A stretch of DNA of 6,837 nt from Verrucomicrobiota bacterium (GCA_023446865.1 JAEXPL010000432.1:1-6837), one strand, 5' to 3'; shown: positions 1-5,818, counted from the first letter of the stretch. Notes: generated from the letters alone by a model not told the origin. Numbers and translations are program-made.

Positions 1-39
1 GGCGTGGTCGGAGGCGAGGGCGACGGTGGGCTTGGACAT
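1..39 (-). CDS. rpiB: Ribose-5-phosphate isomerase B, N-terminal fragment
   Basis: Only the first 13 codons lie in the window; the rest continues beyond base 1. Read on the minus strand from the ATG at 39-37, the peptide is MSKPTVALASDHA. The short beta strand followed by SDHA matches the N-terminus of RpiB-type isomerases, whose usual opening is a hydrophobic strand then SDHAG. RpiB interconverts ribose 5-phosphate and ribulose 5-phosphate in the cytosolic pentose phosphate pathway. No clear Shine-Dalgarno sequence precedes the ATG. The gene diverges from the lipoprotein gene at 162. The identification rests on a very short stretch; a related LacAB/RpiB-fold sugar-phosphate isomerase is the main alternative. 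Confidence 0.72.
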   Translation of the reverse strand, partial: MSKPTVALASDHA

Positions 40-76
40 GATGGAAAGCGGCGGACGTTGGGAGGGCGGGGCGCGG

Positions 77-105
77 TTGGCAATGCCGGGTTGCAGGAGA
101 ACAAT
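77..105 (+). promoter_or_regulatory. Possible sigma-70-like promoter for the first lipoprotein gene
   Basis: TTGGCA at 77-82 (5 of 6 matches to the -35 consensus) is followed, after exactly 17 bases, by AACAAT at 100-105 (4 of 6 matches to the -10 consensus). Transcription would start near 112 and leave a leader of about 50 bases before the ATG at 162. It sits in the 122-bp gap between divergent rpiB and the lipoprotein gene. This is a pattern match only, in a GC-rich genome where chance matches occur. Confidence 0.3.
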
Positions 106-161
106 AGCGCGGTTTTGTTGTCGAAGCTCCCGCAAGTCCCATTCTCCAACCCCGTGCTCCG

Positions 162-578
162 ATGAACAAACTTCTCGCTCCAGTCGCCCTGGTCTGTGCG
201 TTGGCTTTTGCCGGCTGTTCGACGCCCGATTCGCGGATCGAGCGAAATCAGGCCGCGTTCTCGCGGTTCCCCCCTGCGGTGCAGGCAAACATCCGCGCCG
301 GGCAGATCGGGATCGGCTATACGACAGAGATGGTGCAGATGGCGTTGGGGCGCCCCGACCGCATACACCGGAGGCAATCGGCCGAGGGCGAGACCGAGGT
401 TTGGGTCTACGCGGACAAAACGCCGCGCATCGGAATCGGATTCGGAGTCGGTAGTGTCGGGCACCACTCTGGCGGCGGCGTGGCTGTGGGCACATCGACC
501 GGCGGCAACCGGGGCGACCGCATGCAGGTGCATTTCAGGGGCGGTCGAGTTACGGCGATCGATCGGATGGACCGTTAG
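162..578 (+). CDS. Small BamE/SmpA-like lipoprotein, paralogue A
   Basis: A 138-residue predicted lipoprotein. Residues 1-18 form a signal peptide ending in AFAG, followed by the lipid-attachment Cys19. Ser20 after the Cys is compatible with outer-membrane sorting by the E. coli rule. The mature part has a helical stretch (about 25-47), then GYTTEMVQMALGRPD (52-66), which resembles the 'G-x-s-x-x-x-V-x-x-x-L-G-x-P-d' element of BamE/OmlA-type folds, then a WVY strand (81-83). A glycine-rich insert (91-116) precedes a final beta strand, VHFRGGRVTAI (123-133). It is clearly paralogous to the lipoprotein at 1397-1825: both share CSTP after the signal peptide, TxEMV, GxPDR, WVY and the closing strand. 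The gene converges on the HAD gene with only 34 bp between their stop codons. Its function is unknown; envelope or outer-membrane assembly is a guess from the fold. Confidence 0.85.
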   Translation: MNKLLAPVALVCALAFAGCSTPDSRIERNQAAFSRFPPAVQANIRAGQIGIGYTTEMVQMALGRPDRIHRRQSAEGETEVWVYADKTPRIGIGFGVGSVGHHSGGGVAVGTSTGGNRGDRMQVHFRGGRVTAIDRMDR

Positions 579-612
579 TCCCTTCGCTCCAGCCGCACCC
601 AGGTGAGGCGTG

Positions 613-1299
613 TCAGCGCAGATCGCAGACGAACTTCTGCAGCGGCACTGGATCGGAGAAGTCGCGGACGAGCAGGTCAGGGCCGTGTGCGGCGAGCTCG
701 TCGTAGGTGAAGCCACCGGTGGCGGTGGCGACGGCATACGCACCGCAGGCACGGGCACAGGCGATGTCGTGCGGGGTGTCGCCGATCACGATCAGGTCGG
801 CCGGAGAGAGGTCGGCGCGACCGACATGGCGCCGCGCGCGTTCGAGAGCGACGGGGCCGAGGCGGTTGCGTTCACCGGAATCGTCGGCGAAAGCCCCGAA
901 CGGGAAATAGTCCCAGAGACCGAAGTGCTCGAGCTTCACCCGCGCACCAGCGACGATGTTCCCGGTGAGCAGCCCTTGGGCGACGTTGGGCGTCTTGTGG
1001 AAGGACTCGAGGAGGTCGCGGATACCCGCGCAGGCGAGGGCGCGTGGGTTGTGGAGTTCGCGGCGCAGCGAATCGACGTACACGCCATAGAATTGCTCGA
1101 GGCGGACGGGTGGCGCCTCGAGACCGTGTTTCTGGCAGAGCAGGTCGAGCACCCAGGGATCGGTCCGGCCGCCGAAGTCGAAATTGGCGAAGGCATCCTG
1201 CAGTCCGAAGACGGCGAGGGCGGCGGCATTCATGGCGCGGTGACCGGCGTTGCCGGAGCGGATCAGGGTGCCGTCGATGTCCCAGAGCAGGATCTTCAT
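613..1299 (-). CDS. HAD-superfamily hydrolase (probable phosphatase)
   Basis: A 228-residue cytosolic protein starting at the minus-strand ATG at 1299-1297. That start puts the first HAD strand immediately at the N-terminus, and the upstream extension of the open frame is not protein-like. Motif I is DIDGT (7-11), with nucleophile Asp7 and acid/base Asp9. Motif II is LLTGN (110-114), with Thr112. Motif IV is VIGDTPHDI (171-179), with metal-binding Asp174 and Asp178. Residues about 17-85 form the helical cap, as in phosphoglycolate phosphatase/beta-phosphoglucomutase-type members. The classical motif III lysine is not evident; Arg144 or Arg146 in the GERNRLGPVALERA segment may stand in. The substrate is likely a small phosphorylated metabolite and cannot be named from sequence. 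The gene lies opposite to, and between, two paralogous lipoprotein genes. Confidence 0.88.
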   Translation of the reverse strand: MKILLWDIDGTLIRSGNAGHRAMNAAALAVFGLQDAFANFDFGGRTDPWVLDLLCQKHGLEAPPVRLEQFYGVYVDSLRRELHNPRALACAGIRDLLESFHKTPNVAQGLLTGNIVAGARVKLEHFGLWDYFPFGAFADDSGERNRLGPVALERARRHVGRADLSPADLIVIGDTPHDIACARACGAYAVATATGGFTYDELAAHGPDLLVRDFSDPVPLQKFVCDLR

Positions 1300-1302
1300 T
1301 GC

Positions 1303-1369
1303 GGCGGATGAGAAGAACGAGGGAACCGGAAGCGAGTTGAAAAGGTCACACCGCCGTGAATCATCCGCC
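1303..1369. repeat. 9-bp inverted repeat in a divergent promoter region
   Basis: GGCGGATGA at 1303-1311 and its exact reverse complement TCATCCGCC at 1361-1369 are separated by 49 bp. They lie in the 97-bp gap between the divergent starts of the HAD gene (1299) and lipoprotein B (1397). The near-symmetrical placement would suit a shared operator with looping. A 9-bp match could also be chance. Confidence 0.3.
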
Positions 1370-1396
1370 CCGCATACCCTCCGAACTTCGCCCACT

Positions 1397-1825
1397 ATGA
1401 AACGTCTCCTTCCGCTCCTCGGTTGTATTTTTGGACTAGCGGTTCTGGTTGGCTGCAGCACGCCGCAGACGCGGATCCGCAGCAACCCCGAGCTCTTCAA
1501 CAGCCTGTCGACGCAGGAGCAGGAGTTGATCAAGCAGGGCAAGGTGGCGGTGGGTTTCACCGCCGAAATGGTGAAGCTGGCGGTCGGGGAGCCCGACCGG
1601 GTGTACACCCGCACCGATGCGACCGGGAAGAACGAGTCCTGGGTCTATACCAGCTATAGCTCGCGCGGCGGCACGATGATCTACTACCGCGGCTTCTATC
1701 ACCGGCGCCATCCCGGGATGTACGCCTATTTTTCCGACTACAACGACCGCGAAGTGGTCGAGCGCTACCGGGTGACGTTCAAGGACGGCAAGGTCTCTGC
1801 GATCGAGGAGATGAAGGGCGACTGA
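1397..1825 (+). CDS. Small BamE/SmpA-like lipoprotein, paralogue B
   Basis: A 142-residue predicted lipoprotein. The ATG at 1397 is chosen because it places a typical signal peptide (MKRLLPLL, then a hydrophobic core) directly before LVGC, with lipidated Cys20; longer in-frame starts add a charged, non-signal extension. Ser21 fits outer-membrane sorting. The mature protein has a helical segment (about 30-47), VGFTAEMVKLAVGEPDRVY (52-70), the WVY strand (82-84), and a Tyr/Arg-rich middle (85-124) where the paralogue has a Gly-rich insert. The C-terminal strand is VTFKDGKVSAIEEM (126-139). It shares its architecture and many identities with the lipoprotein at 162-578, so the two arose by duplication. 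It is divergent from the HAD gene and followed by a strong stem-loop. The BamE-like fold is inferred from pattern; the role is unknown. Confidence 0.88.
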   Translation: MKRLLPLLGCIFGLAVLVGCSTPQTRIRSNPELFNSLSTQEQELIKQGKVAVGFTAEMVKLAVGEPDRVYTRTDATGKNESWVYTSYSSRGGTMIYYRGFYHRRHPGMYAYFSDYNDREVVERYRVTFKDGKVSAIEEMKGD

Positions 1826-1860
1826 GGCGCCCGGCGGTTGCGCCGGACGCAAACGAACGA

Positions 1861-1894
1861 AAAGGGCCCGCACCGATCAAGGTGCGGGCCCTTT
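1861..1894. terminator. Strong intrinsic terminator, probably bidirectional
   Basis: A perfect 14-bp stem (arms 1861-1874 and 1881-1894, with core GGGCCCGCACC) encloses a 6-base loop, GATCAA. It begins 35 bases after the lipoprotein B stop codon. The T-run is short on the plus strand (CTTTG). On the minus strand it is longer (CCCTTTTCG), because four A's flank the left arm. It could therefore end transcripts from both lipoprotein B and any minus-strand gene to its right. Confidence 0.82.
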
Positions 1895-2128
1895 GCTTCG
1901 AGAGAGACGAACCGGACTGGAGTCGGGGGCGTTCCGGCGATCGAGGCGGCGGGAGTTTACCCGGACGCGAGGGCGTGGGAGCGGAGCGATTTCAGGGTGC
2001 AACCACTGCGGGTGTTTCCGGTCCGGGCGGAGCCGGAAAGTCTCGGGGGCGTCGGTCGACCGGCGTATCCGAGAATTTCCGCCTGCTGCGCGTGTCGGAA
2101 GCGCCGCGGTGCGGTGGCGTGGTTCGCC
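1895..2128. other. Non-coding interval with two secondary-structure elements
   Basis: No convincing gene was found here on either strand. Open frames run through it and into the terminator, but their products are Arg/Gly-rich with no recognisable motif. A hairpin lies at 2015-2039: TTTCCGG pairs with CCGGAAA, extended by three more pairs across a 1-base bulge, with loop GGGC. A symmetrical dyad lies at 2041-2074. If the minus-strand ORF ending at 2129 is real, this would be its 3' untranslated region. It could equally be decayed sequence or an unrecognised small RNA. Confidence 0.45.
2041..2074. repeat. Nested dyad with one common centre
   Basis: The 10-bp perfect palindrome CGGTCGACCG (2053-2062) is flanked symmetrically, 6 bases out on each side, by TCTCGG (2041-2046) and CCGAGA (2069-2074), which are reverse complements. 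Both dyads centre on 2057.5. It could be a hairpin with an internal loop or a binding site for a protein dimer. It is not near an obvious start codon. Confidence 0.4.
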
Positions 2129-2254
2129 TCAGGCAGCCATCAGCTGCGCGAGGTGTTCACAGAAGACAGCTTCACCGGCGGCCGCGCGTGCAAGGAGTTC
2201 CTCGGCTTGGTCGTCGGGAAGGTCGTCCCAGAGGATGTGGAGAGTTCCCGTCAT
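2129..2254 (-). CDS. Possible 41-residue hypothetical protein, antitoxin-like
   Basis: The minus-strand ORF from ATG 2254-2252 to TGA encodes 41 residues and is acidic in its first half. Its codons are mostly GC-ending, as in neighbouring genes. The segment LPDDQAEELLARAAAGEAVF (12-31) resembles the helix-turn-strand around the 'L-x-x-A-x-x-G-E-x-V' element of Phd/YefM antitoxins. The DNA-binding N-terminus and the following 'R-x-G-x-P-V-A-x-L' strand of that family are not intact, although EHLAQL follows. No toxin gene lies beside it and no clear ribosome binding site precedes it. It may be a genuine small protein, a remnant of an antitoxin gene, or a spurious ORF. The function is not known. 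Confidence 0.4.
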   Translation of the reverse strand: MTGTLHILWDDLPDDQAEELLARAAAGEAVFCEHLAQLMAA

Positions 2255-2507
2255 GGTAGCGGTATAGATCGTCACAAACGTTGATAAGTTTCGGAGAAAA
2301 CGCGGAAAACGGCGAAAAAAACGACGGGGCGTCCTGTGCGTTCTGCCGGCCCGCTCCACCTGGTTCCCTCGCCGGTTTTCACCATAGCAGGGAAGCCGCT
2401 TTTGTCGCGCGGGCGGAGCGGAAGTTTCGGGTTTTTCACTCCGTGCTGACAGACGGCTGCGAAGAGCGCTTGCCCGTCTAGGGTGAAACCCTTTGCCTCG
2501 CCCTCGC
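2255..2507. promoter_or_regulatory. Divergent intergenic region with phased A-tracts
   Basis: This 253-bp region separates the possible minus-strand small ORF from the fucose synthase gene. Three A-tracts at 2297-2300, 2306-2309 and 2315-2321 recur about every 9-10 bases, the spacing that gives intrinsic DNA curvature. A small stem-loop (AGGGT 2480-2484, ACCCT 2488-2492) lies just upstream of the fucose synthase ATG. I could not find a convincing -35/-10 pair for either gene. Confidence 0.4.
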
Positions 2508-3461
2508 ATGAGCGACCTCAGGGACAAACGGATCTTCGTCAGCGGACATCAGGGCATGGTCGGTTCGGCGCTGGTGCGCCGGCTGCAGGCGGCCGGGTGC
2601 GAGCGGTTGCTGTTGCGCCGCCGCAGCGAGCTCGACCTCACGCGGCAGGCGGCGGTCGACGCGTTCTTCGCGGCCGAGAAACCCGAGGTGGTGCTCGTGG
2701 GCGCGGCGAAGGTCGGTGGAATCCACGCCAACAATACATACCCGGGCGAGTTCATCTACGACAACCTCATCATCGCAGCCAACGTCATCGAAGCGGCGCG
2801 CCGCCATGGCACCGCCCGGCTGCTCTTCCTCGGCAGCTCCTGCATCTATCCGAAGCATGCGCCGCAGCCGATGACCGAGGAGTGTCTGCTCACCAGCGCG
2901 CTCGAGCCGACCAACGAGGCCTACGCGGTCGCGAAGATCGCGGGCCTCAAGCTCTGCGAGTACTACCGGAAACAGTACGGCGTGCTCTTCCACTCGGGCA
3001 TGCCCACCAATCTCTACGGTCCGAACGACAACTACCACCCGCAGAACTCCCATGTCCTGCCGGCGTTGATCCGCCGCTTCCATGAGGCGAAGGAGGCCGG
3101 CCTGGTCGAGGTCGTGGCCTGGGGCACCGGCACACCCAGGCGCGAGTTCCTCCACGTCGACGACCTGGCCGACGCCTGTTACTTCCTCCTGCAGCAGGCC
3201 AACCCGCCGGATCTGATCAACATCGGTTCCGGCACGGATGTCACCATCAAGGAGCTCACCGAGACGGTCGCCGCGGTGGTGGGGTTTGCCGGCCGCATCA
3301 CCTGGGACACCACCAAGCCCGACGGCACCCCGCGTAAGCTGATGGATGGCTCACGCCTCGCCGCGCTGGGCTGGCGGGCGAAGATCGGGTTGCGCGACGG
3401 CGTCGGTCGCGCCTACCGCGCATTCCTCGAGGAGAAGGCCGCGGGCCGGCTGCGCGCCTGA
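2508..3461 (+). CDS. fcl: GDP-L-fucose synthase
   Basis: A 317-residue NADPH-dependent epimerase/reductase of the extended short-chain dehydrogenase family. It converts GDP-4-keto-6-deoxy-D-mannose to GDP-L-fucose, a donor for surface polysaccharides. The nucleotide-binding GHQGMVG loop is at 13-19. The KVGGIHANNTYPGEFIYDN block (68-86) is typical. GSSCIYP (109-115) supplies Ser110 and Cys112, YAVAK (139-143) supplies Tyr139 and Lys143, and MPTNLYGPNDNYHP followed by NSH supplies His182. These align with E. coli Ser107, Cys109, Tyr136, Lys140 and His179. The length is normal for the family. ATG 2508 is preferred over an in-frame TTG at 2493, which only adds MPRPR. The usual partner, GDP-mannose 4,6-dehydratase (gmd), is not in the window. 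The downstream gene starts 107 bp later on the same strand. Confidence 0.96.
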   Translation: MSDLRDKRIFVSGHQGMVGSALVRRLQAAGCERLLLRRRSELDLTRQAAVDAFFAAEKPEVVLVGAAKVGGIHANNTYPGEFIYDNLIIAANVIEAARRHGTARLLFLGSSCIYPKHAPQPMTEECLLTSALEPTNEAYAVAKIAGLKLCEYYRKQYGVLFHSGMPTNLYGPNDNYHPQNSHVLPALIRRFHEAKEAGLVEVVAWGTGTPRREFLHVDDLADACYFLLQQANPPDLINIGSGTDVTIKELTETVAAVVGFAGRITWDTTKPDGTPRKLMDGSRLAALGWRAKIGLRDGVGRAYRAFLEEKAAGRLRA

Positions 3462-3568
3462 CGCTGCGGTCTGGGCGCCGGCCGCGGACTTTTTCGGTCG
3501 ACTGGCAGGCGAGCGCGGAGGGACGATGCGGGCGTTCCCCAACCGCCAACCTGCTGCGCGCCCGCCCC

Positions 3569-4459
3569 ATGAGCATCCCGGTATTGACCGTCCAAGGCCA
3601 GAGTCTGGCCGAGACCCACGAACGAGCGCTGGTCGCGCTCTACGAGCAGGGCGCCCGGCAGAGCACCCAGTACGACAAGCCCGGCGATCCGCCGAGCCTC
3701 GACTGCACGATGAACGCCACCGTGCTCGAGCCGCTCGCCGAGCCGATGATCCACAAGGCGTTTCCCGGCGGCATCGCCGAGTTGCGCGAGTACGTGATGG
3801 AGGTGCAGGGCGCGAAGGACCACTGGGTGAAGAACGTCAACGACGCGGCCGACACGCGCTGGGAGTACACGTACCACGGGCGGATCGCGGCGTACGGCGT
3901 CTGGCGCGAGCGCGACGAGCACGGAGCCTCCGTGGAGCGCGGCCCGTTCAAGGTCGACCAGGTGGAGGCCGTGATCGCGAAGCTCGCGAAACAGCCGTTC
4001 ACCCGGCAGGCGCAGATGATCACCTGGATGCCGAACCTCGACCTGGAGTGCTACGACCCGCCGTGCCTGCAATCGCTCTGGTACCGGATCTCCGAGGATG
4101 CAGCGGGTGTCCGCTACCTGAACTGCAACGTGCGTTTCCGCAGCAACGACGCCTGGAACGCCGCGTTCATGAACATGTTCGGTTTCGTGCTCTTCAACCG
4201 CGACGTCATCGCCGCCGAGGTCGCCCGCCGCAGCGGCCGCGAGCTCCGGCTTGGCCGGATGAACTGGCAGGCCGACTCGTTCCACATCTATGGCCGCGAC
4301 CTCGCGCAGGCGAAGCTGCGGCTGTTCGACCGCATCGCCACCACCTCGTTCGAGGATCGGGTCATGGAGTTCTCCGACCCGATGATCCAGGAGTGGTACG
4401 CCGAGGCGGAGGCGGAGGTGCGGCGCAAGATCGCCGACTACGACGCCAGCCGGGGATAG
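3569..4459 (+). CDS. Divergent thymidylate synthase family protein
   Basis: A 296-residue cytosolic protein. YDPPCLQSLWY (162-172) matches the active-site 'PPC' loop, with nucleophile Cys166. FRSNDAWNAAFMNM (190-203) matches the 'R-S-x-D-x7-N' segment: Arg191, Asp194 and Asn202 correspond to E. coli ThyA Arg166, Asp169 and Asn177. DSFHIYG (236-242) supplies His239 and Tyr241, corresponding to His207 and Tyr209. Glu71 in GGIAELREY may be the folate-side glutamate, and Arg146 (FTRQ) one of the two dUMP phosphate arginines; the second is Gln. The usual N-terminal R-T-G-T-G loop is replaced by DKPGDPP, the His after the catalytic Cys is Leu, and the usual C-terminal tail is absent. Retained Asn202 favours a dUMP-like over a dCMP-like base. 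It may methylate dUMP or another pyrimidine nucleotide; family membership is firm, the exact reaction is not. Confidence 0.82.
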   Translation: MSIPVLTVQGQSLAETHERALVALYEQGARQSTQYDKPGDPPSLDCTMNATVLEPLAEPMIHKAFPGGIAELREYVMEVQGAKDHWVKNVNDAADTRWEYTYHGRIAAYGVWRERDEHGASVERGPFKVDQVEAVIAKLAKQPFTRQAQMITWMPNLDLECYDPPCLQSLWYRISEDAAGVRYLNCNVRFRSNDAWNAAFMNMFGFVLFNRDVIAAEVARRSGRELRLGRMNWQADSFHIYGRDLAQAKLRLFDRIATTSFEDRVMEFSDPMIQEWYAEAEAEVRRKIADYDASRG

Positions 4460-4544
4460 TGACCGGCCCGGGCTCTTGCGGAAGGTCGGGCTTGCTCCGC
4501 GGCGCGGGAGGCGAGTTCATGGCGCCGGAGCAACTCCACCTCGT

Positions 4545-4937
4545 ATGCAACTCGAGATCCTCACCCTCTGCCGCGAAGCCCGCTACAACGGGCAGGTGCT
4601 CGATGTGGCCGGCGCCTTCGACATCTTCGCGACGCCGCGGATGCCGTTGGTTGTTCCGAGTTGCTGGCTGGCGGGGCGGGTGCGGTTCGAACGGATCGAG
4701 GAGGGCCCGCACCAGCTGAAGATCACGGTCATCGACGCGGACGGGCGTCCGGTCGTGCCGGCGATCACCGAGGACGTCTCCGTCCAGTTCGGGCGCGATC
4801 TGCCCACCGTGTGCAAGGCGTTCGCGATTCAGTTCACGCAGTTTATTCTGCCCGAGTATGGCGAATACGCGGTGAAGGTCGCGATCGACCGGATCAGCCT
4901 CGCGTCGATCCCGATCTACGTGTTGCCGGTCAAGTGA
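4545..4937 (+). CDS. Conserved hypothetical beta-rich protein, DUF6941-like
   Basis: A 130-residue protein with no signal peptide or membrane segment. The pattern is a short strand (MQLEILTLCREA), then GQVLDVAGAFDIF (16-28), then RVRFERIEEGPHQLKITVIDADG (45-67), and later alternating strands ending in SIPIYVLPVK. This resembles the domain annotated as DUF6941, small beta-sandwich proteins of unknown role; the assignment is from memory of the pattern. ATG 4545 is preferred because it opens directly on the first strand. The in-frame upstream start at 4476 adds a basic, low-complexity leader. GGAG at 4527-4530 lies rather far upstream for a ribosome site. The gene follows the thymidylate-synthase-like gene by 85 bp and precedes the metallo-hydrolase gene by 10 bp, so it is probably co-transcribed with the latter. 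Confidence 0.8.
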   Translation: MQLEILTLCREARYNGQVLDVAGAFDIFATPRMPLVVPSCWLAGRVRFERIEEGPHQLKITVIDADGRPVVPAITEDVSVQFGRDLPTVCKAFAIQFTQFILPEYGEYAVKVAIDRISLASIPIYVLPVK

Positions 4938-4947
4938 GGGTGCGCCG

Positions 4948-5748
4948 ATGGAGGTGATCTTCCTGGGCACCGGCACCTCGCAAGGGGTACCCATGATCGC
5001 GTGCGATTGTGCGGTCTGCCGCTCGGCGGATCCGCGAGACCGGCGGACGCGGACCAGCGTCCACGTGGTCATGGACGGGCTGCATGTGCAGGTGGACGCG
5101 GCGCAGGAGTTCCGCCTGCAATGCCTCGCCAACCGGATCGAGCGGATCGACGAGTTCATCCTCACCCATGGGCATACCGACCACATTGCCGGGATGGACG
5201 ATCTGCGGCGGTTTTGCGATCAGCGGCAGGGGAGGGCGTTTACGGTGTGGTCGACCCCGGAGGGCTGCGAGCGCGTGTGCGGGATGTTTCCGTATGCGAT
5301 CGGCGAGAGGCCGCAGCACAAGGGCTACCCGGCGTTCCAACCGCGAGTGATGCCGGACTTGCTTGAGCTACCGCAGGGCACGATCCGCTCGACGCGCCTG
5401 CCGCACGGGACTATCGAGGTACTCGGGCTGGTGTTCGAAGAACGGAGCACCGGCGCAAAGTTCACCTACTACACCGACTGCAAGGAGGTGGGGCCTGTAC
5501 AACGGGATCTCGCGCGCGGGTCCGGGGTGGTGGTGCTCGATGGTCTGCGACCGGAGCCGCACCCGACCCACATGTGTGTGGCCGAGGCCTTGGCGGTTGC
5601 CCGGGACATCGCCGCTCCGAAGACTTTCCTGACCCACCTGACCCATGCGGTGGCGCACGCGGCCCTCGAAGCAACACTACCGTCTGGCGTCGGTGTGGCG
5701 TTTGACGGGCTTCGCTTAACCATCGGAACCACAGGGCATAAAGAGTAG
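4948..5748 (+). CDS. Metallo-beta-lactamase-fold hydrolase, PhnP-like
   Basis: A 266-residue cytosolic protein of the RNase Z/PhnP branch of the metallo-beta-lactamase fold. It begins with the FLGTGTSQGVP signature (5-15). CDCAVC (Cys20, 22, 25) matches the extra structural-zinc cysteines known in PhnP. VDAAQEFRLQ (49-58) precedes the metal motif THGHTDH (73-79: His74, His76, Asp78, His79). Further ligand candidates are His153 (LPHG), Asp177 (YYTDC) and His230 or His233 (LTHLTH). PhnP is a phosphodiesterase acting on cyclic ribose phosphates in phosphonate breakdown. No phosphonate genes lie here, so the substrate is open: some phosphodiester or cyclic nucleotide is likely. Its start lies 10 bp after the preceding stop codon, indicating co-transcription. 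The gene at 5828 has its own AT-rich promoter region. Confidence 0.9.
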   Translation: MEVIFLGTGTSQGVPMIACDCAVCRSADPRDRRTRTSVHVVMDGLHVQVDAAQEFRLQCLANRIERIDEFILTHGHTDHIAGMDDLRRFCDQRQGRAFTVWSTPEGCERVCGMFPYAIGERPQHKGYPAFQPRVMPDLLELPQGTIRSTRLPHGTIEVLGLVFEERSTGAKFTYYTDCKEVGPVQRDLARGSGVVVLDGLRPEPHPTHMCVAEALAVARDIAAPKTFLTHLTHAVAHAALEATLPSGVGVAFDGLRLTIGTTGHKE

Positions 5749-5784
5749 CCGCTAGAAAGATGACCAAACAACAAAAGAAACCGC

Positions 5785-5818
5785 TTGCCTAAAGTAGACT
5801 AAAATGATCTAGATAGCC
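5785..5818 (+). promoter_or_regulatory. Promoter/operator region of the Rrf2 gene
   Basis: The 79 bp before the Rrf2 gene are distinctly AT-rich. Three 10-bp units beginning CTA follow one another without gaps: CTAAAGTAGA (5789-5798), CTAAAATGAT (5799-5808) and CTAGATAGCC (5809-5818). One helical turn per unit fits a protein contacting one face of the DNA, such as the autoregulating Rrf2 product. Promoter candidates are TTGCCT (5785-5790) with TCTAGA 17 bases later, or a -10 TAAAAT at 5800-5805; both are imperfect. Any operator here would overlap the promoter, which fits repression. Confidence 0.4.

Noticed and set aside
610..1311. Long plus-strand open frame opposite the HAD gene
   Set aside because: It is an antisense shadow: the minus strand has all HAD motifs in order, while this product has no recognisable domain.
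1838..2284. 148-codon plus-strand open frame after lipoprotein B
   Set aside because: It begins before and runs through the strong terminator stem and has no recognisable protein features.
2493..2507. TTG start extending GDP-L-fucose synthase by five residues
   Set aside because: The extension MPRPR is not typical of the family, and the ATG at 2508 places the nucleotide-binding loop at the usual distance.
3413..4285. Long minus-strand open frame opposite the TS-like gene
   Set aside because: It overlaps both fcl and the TS-like gene in antisense. The plus-strand products are clear family members and the length is explained by GC-rich codon bias.
3346..4719. 457-codon plus-strand open frame in an alternative frame
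   Set aside because: It crosses three well-supported genes in the wrong frame and its product is Arg/Gly/Pro-rich low complexity.
5760..5792. Ten-codon ORF (MTKQQKKPLA) upstream of the Rrf2 gene as a leader peptide
   Set aside because: It has no ribosome site, lies mostly upstream of the likely promoter, and does not resemble a known attenuator peptide.
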